DNA of 64,000 nucleotides from positions 372,001-436,000 of the forward strand of contig JAGVVL010000015.1 in the NCBI GenBank assembly GCA_018287875.1, given 5' to 3'. Numbering within the stretch: position 1 is the stretch's first letter; each line of letters opens with the position of its first letter. Made by a program: the position numbers and the translations under genes. Shown here piece after piece: positions 1 to 14,904 of the stretch. The notes beneath the pieces were generated by a model. That model was not told the DNA's origin. It worked only from the letters and a program-made list of their open reading frames with translations, and did no database searches. This DNA is from Nigrospora sphaerica. Taxonomy: Eukaryota > Ascomycota > Sordariomycetes > Amphisphaeriales > Apiosporaceae.

Positions 1-979
1 AGATGGTTTGGGTCAAGGCGTACGTCGAACTGTGGATAGAGGCCCAGGTGATGCTCATCTGATGTCTGGTCAGGCCCTCGACAGTGTTGTGTCTCGGGGC
101 GATGTATTTCAGCATCCAGGAAGCCAAAGATTCCTCGTCCCCGATCTCGGAAGCGGAGTTGCCCTTCTCCCTGGCCTCTATGTGCTGGATGAAGGTTGGC
201 TCCAAGAAAGCCTTGGTCTTCGCTCGGTGGGAGAGCACCTTCTTGGTCACGTTCAGATAGGGCGTGACGTAGGGTCGCAACCACGATGGGTAGTGCTGGA
301 TGGCCCGCATCAGATCGAAAACGCGGACTGCCCACTCGGAGCTCAGGTTGATCCATTCTTCCTGCCTCGACAGTCTTTTGCCAAGGAACACGCGGCCGCT
401 GATAATCGCCACAGCGCGGTTGATCTGGGGAAAGACGGCGAGAGGAGTCCAATCCGGGCGCTCCCCTACAGCTTGGTCGAATGCGAATGGGGTTTCCTCG
501 ATCACGTGAGGTATGATTGTTGTATTTCGTCGTACGTCAATCCGCAGCGCTTTGATGGCGGCGGCGGCGTTCGTACCGAGCTTGCTGTAGTGTCCACTGG
601 CTCTCTTGAACAGCTCGGGGGCAGTTGACACCTTGCTGTCCGGTAGTGCCTTGACCTCGTCAATCATGGCGAGTGGCAAGATGACGAGGGGCGGCGAGGT
701 GGGTATCGCGAAGCAGGAAGACGGGTGCTATAGTTGTTAAGTCGACGAGCCTTCAAATCTTTTTCAGACACCGAGACGTACCAGCTGGCTACCTTTCCGC
801 AACGCAGCTTGCAAATCGTTCTTGTCGCCTACAACGTCGAACTCGCCATATTTGCGGGGCCGCAGAAGAAACAAAGACAGGCCGAAGAAGAGAAAGAGGA
901 CGACAAACTGAGGCTGTAGCTTGAGAAGATGCTCAACCGTCAAAAGCTGGAAGCCCACCTTATCCACCATAACCGACAT
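1..979 (-). CDS. Cytochrome P450, N-terminal part (gene continues past left edge)
   Basis: Haem monooxygenase of the fungal secondary-metabolism type, anchored in the ER membrane. Exon 1 (979-782) encodes 66 residues with a hydrophobic anchor (FVVLFLFFGLSLFLLRPRKY). A GT-AG intron (781-728) follows, and exon 2 runs to the window edge. Its reading (IPTSPPLVILPLAMIDEVKA, then LPDSKVS, then GHYSKLGTN and RRNTTIIPHVIEE, and later INRAVAIISGRVFLGKRL and LEPTFIQ) follows the N-terminal half of fungal P450s related to ent-kaurene oxidase and the CYP68-like group. The I-helix, ExxR and haem-cysteine motifs would lie left of position 1 and are not visible, so catalytic competence cannot be judged. The start codon is the first ATG before the membrane anchor. 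Substrate unknown. The family call is firm, the subfamily is not. Confidence 0.85.
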
Positions 980-2753
980 CGTGGCAGATTTGCGCGGACA
1001 AGGAGGGGCACTTGGGGAGAAATGTCTTAGTTGCAGACGAGCGCATTCGGGACAGAGCTACCTTGCTTTCCTTTCATATTTGTACTCGGGGGAATGGTTC
1101 AGCCAATGCACAAGGCACCTATTTTCCGGTGATAAGCGCTCAGTTTCGGCTCGAGATGCGGAAATTCGATTGACGGACCCCAAAAAAAGAAAGGAAACGG
1201 GCCCCTTGAAGGATTATATGGCTTATGCATGTCCTCCTGTCTCAGGCTTGTCTACTCTATCGGGTCGATATAGTCTTATTGGCAGTATTTCAGCTTGTTT
1301 CTGACACGATAAGCAGCGGGAGGTTCGGCTGGCCGACACTAATAATAGATACTCTAACCACCTTCTGATTCTAATCTCTCGGGGCTGCAAGGCTGCGGGG
1401 CGCCTTGGACGTGTTCTGACCTATGGCAGCAAGAGACCTAGGTACTGTGTTGGCGCTCCGAATGTCGCTAACTAGTAAGTTAATACTGGCGACACACAGA
1501 AGGAAGCTCAACATCGCCGTGATAGCGTGGGGGTCGTGCATGCATGTGCAAATGCGTTTATCGGGCCGCTAACCGAGCCAAGTGAGTCCAACTTGCCTGC
1601 ATGGGCTCAACGTGCTGCGCCTCAGCTGCAGTACTTTAGCCAAGCGGGCTGCAGCCCAGCTATCTGTGGTCCACCTCCCATGTCCTGCATGCCCTTCTCG
1701 TACTACTGCTTACTGTTCTTCAACCCTTTCAGGTCGGCGACTCAGCCCTTTTATCCTCGTTCCCGACGCCAATGTTTTACATTTAATGACATGTGACAAT
1801 TCGATTTCTGCCTAAATGTCGAGGCTAAGGAACAGAAAATTCTAGGCAAGCGCTAGCCATGCCGGCGCCGGCACGCCGGAACGCTCTTACAGCCATGGCC
1901 GAAGTCGCAACCAGTAAAAAGGACGGCATGACCATGCCAGTCTTTCCTCCCGGCTACCCGGGATCTCCTCCAGGACATCTAGGGCCCCTACGTGGCACTT
2001 ATCCCGGCACTATCGTTGAATCGAAACCCGCCACAACCACAGTGAACGACAAGCAGATTCATATGTCTCTATTCGTCCTTACATTCTAATATAACTGGGT
2101 CTGTAGGTGCTCTTGGCTGCTTACTATTCCACCGGTTATCAAAATTAGCAGGAAAAGTTACTACCGCCATGTCTAGACCCCACGGCACACGTCCGGTTGG
2201 CTGCGTACGAATCGGAAAGCGGCTACAAGACCATCGTAATGGGTGCAGGCCGCAATCATGACAGCCATGTGAAAGATTTGATGGCCTGCACCACATACAT
2301 CATAGAGCCGTGGCGCCCATCTCTCCGGGATCTACCAAAGGTCATTTATCGTGAAGATGTAGCGAGTAGAGGCAGACGCACCCTGGATGCATATATGACG
2401 GCACCGACGAGATTGGAGGTGGCCATCCAACCCATCCACACGAGCGACATGCGCGACTTTTGCACGTCCCAGCCGTAACGAGTGAGGCCGTGGGCAACAA
2501 AGACGATGGAGCTGAGCCCGAAGCCGGCGTAGAAGCAGGCGCGCCAGCTGCGAAACTTGGACGTGACAAAGTGCGGGTGGAGGCTGTCCAGACAGAGCGT
2601 GTGGGGGTAACGGTTCGAAAGGGTACCGATACGGCGGCGTCACTCGGCATGATGGGATGGGATATGGGGCCGTCATTGAAATATAGCCAATGGAATGGAT
2701 AATGCACCATCGAAGGAACTGCACATGGACGCAAGATTGTGTGTTTGTCTCCC
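980..2753. other. Intergenic, upstream of the P450
   Basis: It contains the promoter of the P450 read leftwards and short overlapping ORFs on both strands (none above 150 codons, none with a recognisable motif or splice pattern). I see no RNA gene or repeat in it. Confidence 0.5.
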
Positions 2754-3695
2754 TCATGCAAAGCAGCAAACAGCCGGGTTGCACAGCTGATTTTTCTGGC
2801 GGTTACCTCGGGGCCTGGAATTTCGATGGTTCGAGACTGGTACCTCAGTCACCGCCTTGGGCTCGGCTGTCATCAGCCGAGACCTGCATGCATTCCAGGT
2901 GATGTTTGCGTAGAGCAGGGAAACCTTCAAAACAAGTGGCCGATTGTAGCCGGTCGAATAGGTCAATACGGGTACATATATGGTTTGCCTTCGTTGCACC
3001 ACCCACAGTCGAGGCCACTGGGGCTCAAAGACCAAACTTCGTCCAAAATGCATTTCCAGCGCATTCAGTATCCAGCCGTCGGCTTCAGAGTCGAAGTTCA
3101 CGACCCCGGTCATCGTTCCAGTAACAACACCTTCCGGAATGGCGACATGTTCCCCCGGGACATCTCGCGCACTCTGGATGACACTGCATTCCGAGACCAT
3201 CTCGACTGGAATTCCCGTAAAAGGGGCCCCCTCATATCCTTCACGACATCGTGAGCGCGCGCGATGCGACGACGCGACCGCTTCATCCATAAAGAAGGCG
3301 CCCAGAACGTTGTCGTCATCGCCGTCTGGTTGGATGGGCTGGCTCTGTACGATGCTTTCGATGTCGCGCATCAGCTCGACTTCAGCGACGAGGCAGCAGG
3401 AGAGCACTTGGACGAGGCACTTCTTCATGGGCGCGTCGACGCCGACCAATATCGCATTCTGGTCACGTTCCACGGTTCGCAACCAGCAGAGGTCGAGCTG
3501 GTCCTTCAATGCATCACGATGCGTCTCGCGGTACCCATGGAACCCTTGTGGCCGGGTCACGGCGGTGGCCAAAAGCTCCAATACCAAATTTACAGTCACA
3601 CGGGTGTTCTGGATCCCGTCAAGTACTATCACCTCGCACTTTTCATGGGAAGGCAGTCGTATACAGTGGGGAAAGATGGAACTTTCAGGCTGCAC
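2754..3695 (-). CDS. Unrecognised 313-codon open reading frame
   Basis: I do not recognise the family. The frame is uninterrupted for 313 codons. Residues about 20-240 look like a real globular protein: acidic and hydrophobic residues alternate, with segments such as LDLCWLRTVERDQNAILVG, DDDNVLGAFFMDEA, VPGEHVAIPEGVV and ALEMHFGRSLVFEPQWPR. The last 50 residues are basic and proline/arginine-rich and may be read-through into an intron or past the true end. No signal peptide or clear membrane segment is visible. Competing plus-strand frames at 2980-3771 and 3264-3704 overlap it, but their compositions are poorer. It lies between a P450 and a membrane receptor-like gene on the same strand, so it could belong to a metabolic cluster extending to the left. 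It might also be a decayed gene. Confidence 0.4.
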   Translation of the reverse strand: MQPESSIFPHCIRLPSHEKCEVIVLDGIQNTRVTVNLVLELLATAVTRPQGFHGYRETHRDALKDQLDLCWLRTVERDQNAILVGVDAPMKKCLVQVLSCCLVAEVELMRDIESIVQSQPIQPDGDDDNVLGAFFMDEAVASSHRARSRCREGYEGAPFTGIPVEMVSECSVIQSARDVPGEHVAIPEGVVTGTMTGVVNFDSEADGWILNALEMHFGRSLVFEPQWPRLWVVQRRQTIYVPVLTYSTGYNRPLVLKVSLLYANITWNACRSRLMTAEPKAVTEVPVSNHRNSRPRGNRQKNQLCNPAVCCFA

Positions 3696-3988
3696 TTTCC
3701 GTGATCCCTACGTTCTTGCTGAAATGCGCCTTCTTACACAGAGTTTACGAAGCCAGGGCAATGGAGGCTGACGGCGTGTGGATAGTGGGAGTGCTCCCAC
3801 TGCACCGCGACGGAGAATTGATATTTTGAGACGAGTAGATGCCAGCATCAAAAGCGGTGAGTAAAAGGCATTTCCATTAACTGCACTGAGTTCTGCCGTA
3901 TGGAAATTCCACACGCGTCGTTCAACCCACCTATCCTCTAGCTTCTAGTTTTTTTTTCAAATACAAATCTTGCCGCGCGAGGAGTCGA

Positions 3989-5727
3989 CTAGTACGCATA
4001 CCCTGCCCCGTGTTCCTTGTTGGTACGGGTACCAGATACCATGTACTCAGTAGTAACGACGATGTGATCGGTGCCAGGGGAGTCATCGCCACGCTTCGAT
4101 GGCGAATGGTGCACCCCGCGTACGTCACTGAACGGCTCCGACCGGTGGTCGGGCACACCGCCGGCCTCAAGATCGCCGGTGGCACGGCGGCGCCGCTGAG
4201 CAATAGTCTGATTGCTCTCGATGACAGGGGCCCTCGTCGGGCTGGGCGGCCGAGGCGGATGATGTTTGGGAAGCTCGAAGGAGGCGTCGTCGTTGACGAG
4301 GTCGCGGTCCGACGGCGGGTGCTCTGTCGCGCCGCTCACGATCTGCTCCTTGGAATCGTCAAAGGTCGGAAGGGAGTGCGGGTCGCGGCTACGGCTGTTG
4401 CTGCCCGACTTGTCGCCCATGCGGCGCGGGTAGCTTCCCAGGGGATATGCGCGCCCGGACTGGTTGCTGTATCCACTTATCGTCGTCTGGCCCGTCTTAC
4501 CACGCATTCGATTCAGGATATCGCGGAACAGTGGATAGACCATCGGGATGTTGGTCAGTACGAAGGACACGAAGGACTCGCGGATCGACCAGTAACCCGA
4601 TTCAGCCGGATTCGTGTCGCCGTCCTGCCCCTGTTAGTGCACGTTTCCGGAAGGTTGATCTAAGACACGGGGAACGTGTACCTGTAGAATGGCAACGGCG
4701 CGCAGGATGCCGAACGTCATCTCCAGAAACGCGCCGCTGAACATGAAGATGATGGCGAACTTCTTCTTGGTGGGCAAGCGGGACCTCCACACCATCTGGA
4801 ACACTTCGTTAGCCTTGGACGAGATGATCAAGTGGACACGGGCTGTCTTGCCGGTATTGGAATCGCCATCAGGTAGAAGTCGGTGACTGTGTTCATGATC
4901 ATGACGAAGATGGTCTGCAAGGGGGACACGGCGGGCATGCAGTTGCGCCCCGGGTCCGGGAAGACCTGCCATTGGTGGTTGAATGGTACGCACTTGAAGA
5001 AGGCGACGGCGAGCACGCCAAGGTACGTGCCGGGAATCACGACGACGGATCCCTTGATGAGGGTTCGGTTGTCCTGGACACCGTCGCTGCAAGGCACGAC
5101 CGTTAGTCTGGAATTGCAGCCGGCAACAAAGTGCAAGCTTACGTCAGACGGTTGTAGTAGAGAACCCAGCAGCCTTTCAGAAGCCACATCAAGGTGGCGT
5201 ACATGAGAAGACCGAGGACGTGGTTTTTGGAGCCGCCGATTCGTAACAACATTTCCTCTGCCTCCGGGCTGCCCGGGTTGGCGGTGGCCGTGTTGTATAG
5301 AGTCTCACGCTGCTCATCGTTGATGCCGTTATTGGCGAAGCCTTTCCAGTAGGCAACAACAAAATAGCCAGCCATGGACTCGATTGACATGACAACCTGC
5401 GAGCGGGGTTATTTGTTAGTAGAGCTCCTTTAGGGGGAAGGTTGGTTTGTGGAGCAGGAGGCAGCCATCAACGGTGCCAATCAAGGCTTCCGCCATGCAG
5501 GTCTACCATTGAACCAGAAGGAAACGTACCGTGGCAGGAAACATAAGGCAATCGTCACCTGTTAGGCCTTTGAAGCCGACAGCCCTGATCCGGGCGTAGT
5601 ATCGTAGTAATACAAAGACGATTGCAGCACCCGTCAATCCCCAAACCTCCTTGATGAAGGCCTCTCCCTCTGCCTCTTGGGCTGCCTTGGCGGCGGCGGC
5701 GGCGGCGGCGGCAGCGGTGTCGGCCAT
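3989..5727 (-). CDS. Rhodopsin-domain (SAT4/PTH11-like) integral membrane protein
   Basis: Seven-helix fungal membrane protein of the SAT4/Fung_rhodopsin family, whose members are plasma-membrane proteins of mostly unknown ligand. Five exons can be assembled. Exon 1 starts at 5727 (MADTAAAA; an in-frame ATG at 5748 is an alternative) with helix 1 (LTGAAIVFVLLRYYARI) and the family signature LTGDDCLMF. Exon 2 (from 5396) has ESMAGYFVVAYWKG and a helix ending KGCWVLYYNRLT. Exon 3 carries FKCVPFNHQWQVFPDPGRNC and IFVMIMNTVTDFYLMAIPIP. Exon 4 (from 4795) has MVWRSRLPTKKKFAIIFMF and FLEMTFGILRAVAILQ. Exon 5 has ESGYWSIRESFVSFVLTNIP followed by a long polar C-terminal tail. Homology places the exon 3/4 junction at a GC-AG intron (4851-4796). 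The alanine run near the N terminus is a GCC repeat. The hydrophilic tail is typical of the family. Confidence 0.88.
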
Positions 5728-8700
5728 AGTGAGCAGTGGTGCGAGCAAGAGTCTTCTTTTCTGATGAGAGAATCACGAGAAGGCAAGAAGCGCCCAATAC
5801 ACAGCGTGATGCCCAAGGGAGTTAGTATTGGTGGTAGATCAGGCCGCCGGAAAGAGAGTCGGAGAAGCGGTCCTGCTTTGTACGGAGACGTAGATCCCGG
5901 CCTTGCGAAACTTCGAACGCTTACTAGGAGAAGAAGCCGGTGTTACAACGCTCAAGTCTCCTATTGGCATGGGCCGGATCTCGTTTGCATGCCTGCATGC
6001 AGAAGTGTATCGTAGGCAACCTGGTCGATATCACTCCAAGGTGGTTGCGTTGCGTTCGATCAGAATTCCTTCATCTCTGGCGGCTATGCGCACTCTGGCA
6101 ACCACCGAAAGTGGATGGAGGAAGACGTAGGGCAGAAAAAGTCTCGAAGACGTGGAAGCGGCCCACCTGGGTGACAACTGCAAGGGCGCCGAGGTCTGAA
6201 TAGAGAACTGCGGAGAAAGCTTGACCCTGACTGCTCAAAAGTAGTGGCTGTGGCACGGCGCCCGAGGGGCCAACACGCCCCCATCTACATTGCACTTGTC
6301 TCAAAGTGCCTGGGATGTGATAGAAAGGGCCTAGAGCCGACAGTGAAGGATTCGGGACAACCCCAAACCAGCTAGGCCTCGAATGGGTTTGAAAAAGGGG
6401 CATGCAGGATGCGAGCCACAGTCGCCTTGCAGCTTGCGTTGCCGTGCAAATTTGGGTGGCAACATAATAGATCAACATCGCTGGGTCACATCTCAACAGC
6501 AGTGCGTACCCGTAGGCGGCCAGACCCATGGCTGTCATAAAACATGATGCAGCCAGGCCCATCTGGGCCCTGCGGCTTGATCCAGCTGACCGGTGAGAAG
6601 TTGGGAAATGTTGATATACTCGATGCGGGCCCCAGTCTACACAGTACTGCCGGTATGCAGTCGGCAGACGCAGTTTCTCACGCCATGCTTCGCTGCGCGG
6701 CTCTCTGGCCGTTGACTTGCGGTGATCCAGTCTACGGAGATCTGTGAGGGCCATGCCAGGGCGCGGAGACGTCTGCTGATTGGCAATTGGTCGTCAAGTG
6801 TGCTGCAAGGTGACAAAGGCCGCGTACTGAGTAGGGCATTGCCCTCCGTCGCGTGTGGGCTAGGGTTGTACTCGCTAGCCACGCTACCAACCCCATTTCC
6901 AACGACCTCGAGGCTGGGGAAAACATCCAGTCGCGCCAGTGATAGACGCCGGGTCTTTTCCTGTCGAAGACATGGGGGGAGCCACCCAGCCATAGGATTT
7001 AGCCGCTGTGCAGGTACTGATCAACGGACCGTATGCTACATGTAACTTGGTGTCGTTCAATGCAGGAGATGCGGTTTCCTCGTCACTCTGTGGTGGGGCC
7101 GGCAGCAAGGGCTCTGGCGGAAAGGCCAATCGTATTCGCACCCTATCCCCCCAGGCGAATCTGCTGGCAGACCCCCAAAGGCGCCCCCAATCTCCCCGTT
7201 GGAAACCCTCAGGGCTGAGAGGCGGCCGAACCGGCTTGTCTGGCCCGAGTCATGTCAGTGGGCCTGACACCCACTGATGAGCATGATTGAAACGAAAGGC
7301 CAGTCGGGCGGGTACCATCTCGCTAAACTTTCTTTCCAACAACGTTCCCGGCCGGAAGCCAATCTGGACGGCGGCTGAGGAGCAGCCGTCTTGGAACCAC
7401 CGCGGGACAATACGGCGAGGGGGTGTCCCCCCTGTTTTGCGCATGATGAGTTGCGCCCAGCGCTGGTCGGTGGTCAATATGGTCACGTTCACAGTTGGCG
7501 GACCAGCCACCGGGCCTGAGGGCGATATAATAGGTCGTTTGCGATAGCAGTGCGCCAGATGCATGACGGGCGCGGTTCACTTTGGTTCTGCTTTCACGGA
7601 CAAGGCTCCGTAGTCGGTGAGAAGTGACAGGAGCCCGGGAACCGGGTCCCGGGCTGCCTGGCCATTTAGCCGGCGACATAGCAAGAGAGTGTGTGTCTGG
7701 CGTATGGTGTAGGGCATTGGCGGTTGGGGGTCAAGTCGGTCGGATGGGATCTGCAACCAGTGGGCCTGGGACCAGGACCATGCAGAAGCAACGTACTGTG
7801 GACGCATAACGGGGGTCCACCAGGTAACAGGGATGCAGTAGCCGAGCCCGTCCGGAAGACGCTGGTTGCTAGTGATGAGTTTTTGCACGTCAGTGGACAA
7901 AAAGAACAGGTCGCAAATCTCATTCCTTGGCCGTTGGTGCTGTTGTAGGGGGTCCACTGTTCACAGTTGTGAGATTTTCCGGCGGGACACGCAATGACCA
8001 ATGAAACTGGATACGTGTAGGCGCCGCGGCCCCGGCGGCTTCCATCCGACCCGAGGCCACGGTACGGGCCGGACTGGGTATGACAGGTATTGGCGGGCTG
8101 GTGGACTGTCCTCCTGTTTTCTGGCGGATATAATGGGCGCGATGGGTCCCTCGGAGGTGTAACATTACCCAATTCTGCCCCAACCCCCGGCTATCCTAGT
8201 ATACAGTCCTACAGGCTCCCTGACTACGACTCGACTCCCAAGCTCGACAGTCTTGGCTCTGTCGACAGCCAATTTCTCTTTCCGGTCGCCTGCATTGCGG
8301 CGTCCGGTCGACATGTCGTCAAATAAGCTTGGCAAAGTGTACGTGGGCCTGCCTTCGTCAGGGTGGACTCTTCCAAAGGGGTCCCATGCCAGGGCTTGGC
8401 CTGAGCGATCAGAGTTCTGAGCCGCCACGCCTGCTTCCACCCAGCTGCACCAGCACCCGCCCCTGCACCTGCATGTCGGTTAGGAGCGTTGCCTCTTCCT
8501 GTCCCTCGTATAGATCCATCCGTCCGATTGCTTTTATGCGGTTTGCTACACCCGCGAACTTTTCCTCCTCGTGGACATGTCACATCCCGTCGCCGGCTGC
8601 CATCTGTCAATCCCGTCACTCGGATCTATCAAACCGTCAGCCTAGTTTTTGCTTTGTATGCTATTTTAAATACGTATTACCGCTCCTGCGAGTATCGTCG

Positions 8701-9851
8701 CTCTCCATGATCCGCGTCGCTTCGTGGTTGAGTTAGCCGGTGCATGGCATTACGAGAGGGGGAGGAGCCCTGTAGCCCACGCTCCAATGCCCCGAAACGG
8801 CAAGTGGCCCTGTGGACATGTGTTTTTTCCAGGCCCGCTGACAGGGCAGAACGGCCCACTGAGCGTGCGGGGCAGCCATGTTGTGTACCTAGGGAATCAT
8901 CCGCTGCGACGCGTAGTTGTACCAGTTGTCGTGTTCGGACGCAAAAATGTAGCGTCTGAAGTCGGGCTGCCCACGGGCCCGCGGCTTGTGCCCCATGTGC
9001 GCGACGACCTTTCTGGACGAAATTGAGGGAAAGAGAGCGGCGAATCGTACTGGGACCTGGTATCCCATCCCGTGCTGTTCCCTGTCGTCATGGCACGGTG
9101 GAAGGTCGTTCCGGAAGCGGCACGGCCCAGGGCCATCCCCGTCGACTTTTACCCTGGCTTCCGCGAAGCTACCAACCCCCGGATGGCTGGATGTCGCTGG
9201 ACATCGTTGCCGTTTGTGGCCCCCGTTTCCGGCCGTTGGTGTGCTGATGATACATCGCACGAACTTTGCCAGACTCTGCAATGAACTCCATACCATCGGC
9301 CCTGCATGGCGATGGAGTTGCCATGCTGCAAGCAAAGAGAAAAACCCTGATCCCTGCCTACCCAGACAGCGGTGGCCTCAGGGGGTTCACAATACCTTGT
9401 ACCAATCGACTGGCTTCTGGCCTGTTACCCGGGGACACGCACAAAATGATACGGACGTGTTGCCTGCGACCCTGAGCTCCACATGACGATGCGCTCCGCC
9501 TGGGTCCAATGTCCGCACGCATAACGGTCGGGTTCGTAGTGGGTGGCAATGAGCCCATGGTCTGTTGGAAGCTACCTATGATACCGATGCCCAAGCGAGC
9601 TGGGGGGATGGATAGGAGAGGCGGAACCCCGAAACGGGCAGGGAAACGGGTGAGTCGCACCAACGTCCTATTGGGCCCCTTTGCGACGATACGCCGGCAC
9701 CATAACATGCATCGCCGTGGCAGCTTCCGACGCTTATGTGCTGCTGACATCCAAACTGCACAGAACCCACAGTCTGCCTTGTCTCTTTTCCTCATTCATT
9801 CTCTCGCACATTTTCCAGGGCCACTCTGTCACAACGCACATCAGAAAAATC
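5728..9851. other. Gene-poor intergenic stretch of about 4.1 kb
   Basis: GC-rich sequence with many short overlapping ORFs on both strands. The longest, 6071-6754 minus (227 codons), has no motif, no consistent splice sites and a random-looking composition. I see no tRNA, transposon ORF or clear repeat. The right end holds the promoter of the monooxygenase at 9852, including the pyrimidine-rich tract CTTGTCTCTTTTCCTC near 9779. Confidence 0.45.
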
Positions 9852-12519
<2,668 letters not shown>

Positions 12520-13158
12520 GGTGCTTCTGCGTGTCGGACTCTCCCTGAGCACCGAAACCTGCAAAAGGCATGACCATGGAGGCTGCAAATTGTCGGAAAA
12601 TTGGCGAGATCAATTTTTGCTGATCTGGTTGCGCATATTCACCACCAAATCCCATGACTACTACTTGCAGTTTGTGTTTCCAGTGAATGCCCACCACATC
12701 CAATGATTTGTCTGACTTGGAACAGTGTTCACAGTATCGATGTAGACTTCTGAAGAAGAAAGCATACCCTGTTGATACCAAAGCAAGGCTGACAATAGAA
12801 TCTTGCGGGGTGGAAAAAGAACAGAGTATACTCCTCCGGTCCTCTTGACCTTGGAAAGTCAGAGACTTCCACTTTTCTATTTCTTTAACACCCATGGTCG
12901 CTCTTGTACCGTCTGCTCTTCGGTCAGCCGTGGTGGACGGTCAGCCACTGTGGAATGTCAGCAAGTCCCAGGTCAGCCGCCTTGGCGGGGGTCATCCACC
13001 GGGCCAGGGATGGGGTTTTAAAACAAGGGGGATCTTCATTTCCGCGGGGGCGGCAAACCGACGGGCTCTCTTTTCCGTAGCCTGAGGGAAGTACCAACGG
13101 AAATCCGAGACGGCCAACGAGAAACGGCAGAGAGACAGAGACAGAGAGGCCAGAAAAA
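12520..13158. other. Intergenic between monooxygenase and permease
   Basis: It contains the 3' end of the monooxygenase gene and the promoter/5' leader of the permease. An A/G-rich leader (GAGAAACGGCAGAGAGACAG, 13119-13138) lies just before the start. No gene is seen. Confidence 0.5.
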
Positions 13159-14904
13159 ATGCAGGACGACGCAGGGGTCGCCAATAAAGCGGCGCCGGGG
13201 ACCGGAGTCCTGCCGGACGCCCCGGCGGAAAAGCAGCCAGAGCCCACCCTCACCGACGTCAGCTCCGAAACGTCGTCGGCCGTGGCGCCGGAGCCGCGCC
13301 GCCGCCAGAAGTGGTACCAGTGGTTCTCGCCTGATGACACGCCCGAGGAGCGCCGCCTCATCACTAAGCTCGACCTTCTCATCATCGTCTTCGCCTTCCT
13401 CGCCTACTGGACCAAGGTGCTCGATGCCTCGGCCGTGACGGCGGCTTACGTGAGCGGCATGAAGGAGGACCTGGGGTTGTTCGGGAACGAGCTAAACTAC
13501 CTGAACCTGGTATTCATGTAGGTTCCACACGCCTGTGCCTTCCCTTTTTTACATTCTCTCGCCGGGGGTAAAAGCGCAGCCGGCGCTGGCCCCCCAAGGT
13601 GTGAGACAGGGCTGATCGGGAGGACGTATGGACGCACCACAGGGCCGGCTTCATCTCAATGCAGATACCGCTGACCATGGCCATGACGCGGCTGCCGGCC
13701 AACTACGTGCTGCCGGCGGCGGACCTGCTGTGGGGCGTCTTTACGCTGGCGCAGTTCCCGGTGACGGCGGTGACGCAGCTGTACGGGCTGCGCTTCGCCG
13801 TGGGCGCGCTCGGCGGCTTCTTCTTCCCCGCCGTGCAGTGGTACCTCGGCTGCTGGTACAAGCGGAGCGAGCTGGCGCGGCGCGGCGCCCTATTTTACGT
13901 CGCGAGCCAGGTCGGCGCCATGAGCGCCGGCTTCGTCCAGGCCGGCGCCCACGCCCACCTCGCCGGCCGCGCCGGCCTCGCCGGCTGGCGCTGGCTCTAC
14001 ATCGTCTGCTTCGCCTGCACCGTGCCCGTCGCCCTGCTCGGCCTTCTTGTCCTGCCCGGCACTCCGGAACGGCCGGCCGTGGGCCGCTGCGGCTTCCGCC
14101 TCCTGACGGAGCGCGAGCTCGCCCTCGCCCGCGGCCGCCTCGCCGCCGACGCCCTGCGGCCGGCCGCGCCCCTCACCTGGCCCGCCGTCCGCGCCATCCT
14201 ACGCGGCTGGCACTTTTGGGTCCTTGTGTCCTTTGCCATGTTCTTCACCATGGCCGACGGCGTCTCGGCGACGGGCGCGCTCGCCCTCTGGCTCAAGTCC
14301 GAGGGCTACGGCGTCGTGCGCACCAACACGGTGGCGACGGCCTCGCCCGCCGTCACCATCGTCACCGCGCTCGTCATGGGCGTCCTCGCCGACGCCTACG
14401 ACCACAAGGCCGCCCTCATCGCCGCCGTCGTGCTGCTCAACCTCGCGGCCGACCTCGTCCTAGCCGTCTGGGAGGTCCCCGTCGGCCTCAAGTTCTTCGC
14501 CTTCCTCGCCGCCGGCAGCGCCAACGGCATCATGTCCGTCGTCTTCGCCTGGGCCAACGAGATCTGCGCCAGCAGCTCCGAGGAGCGCGCCCTCGTCATG
14601 AGTTCCATGAACACCGTGGGCAACGCCGTGGGTGCCGGGCTCGCCGTCGTGTAAGCCGCCCCCTTTTCCCCCCCCGCGCCCTTCTTCATGGCTTTGTCGG
14701 CCGGAAAGTTCCGCCGTCATTATGCGTCTGGTTGCTAACGCATGCCTTTGCAGTGTCTGGCCCACCGTCGATGCCCCACGTTATTTGGTCGGCTACTCCG
14801 CCACCGCGGCCGTCAACGTGTGCATGCTTGGCATGGTCTTCGTTCTAAGGTGGTACTGGGTCAGGGAACAGGCAGCAAAGAAGAAGGAGCAAGCCATGCC
14901 GTAA
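13159..14904 (+). CDS. MFS permease, DAL5/allantoate (anion:cation symporter) family
   Basis: Twelve-helix plasma-membrane transporter of the fungal DAL5/FEN2-type family, which carries organic anions such as allantoate, nicotinate or pantothenate. A polar N terminus of about 75 residues leads into the family hallmark EERRLITKLDLLIIVFAFLAYW and VTAAYVSGMKEDLGLFGNELNYLN. Intron 1 (13518-13642) rejoins as VFMAGFISMQIPLTMAM. Helices continue through LLWGVFTLAQFPVTAV, GLRFAVGALGGFFFPAVQWY, the WYKRSELARRGALFYVAS motif and WRWLYIVCFACTVPVAL. The second half includes FWVLVSFAMFFTMADGVSA and VSATGALALWLKSEGY. Intron 2 (14651-14753) precedes the last exon (VWPTVDAPRYLVGYSAT). Coding GC is very high with C/G third positions, like its neighbours. 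Adjacent to the aromatic monooxygenase it may import that pathway's substrate (inference). Confidence 0.92.

Noticed and set aside
6071..6754. 227-codon minus-strand frame
   Set aside because: No family resemblance, no good start context, and composition like its antisense frames.
13628..14848. 406-codon plus-strand frame over the DAL5-type permease
   Set aside because: Arg/Pro/Ala-rich shadow in another frame of the permease exon, which has clear membrane helices.
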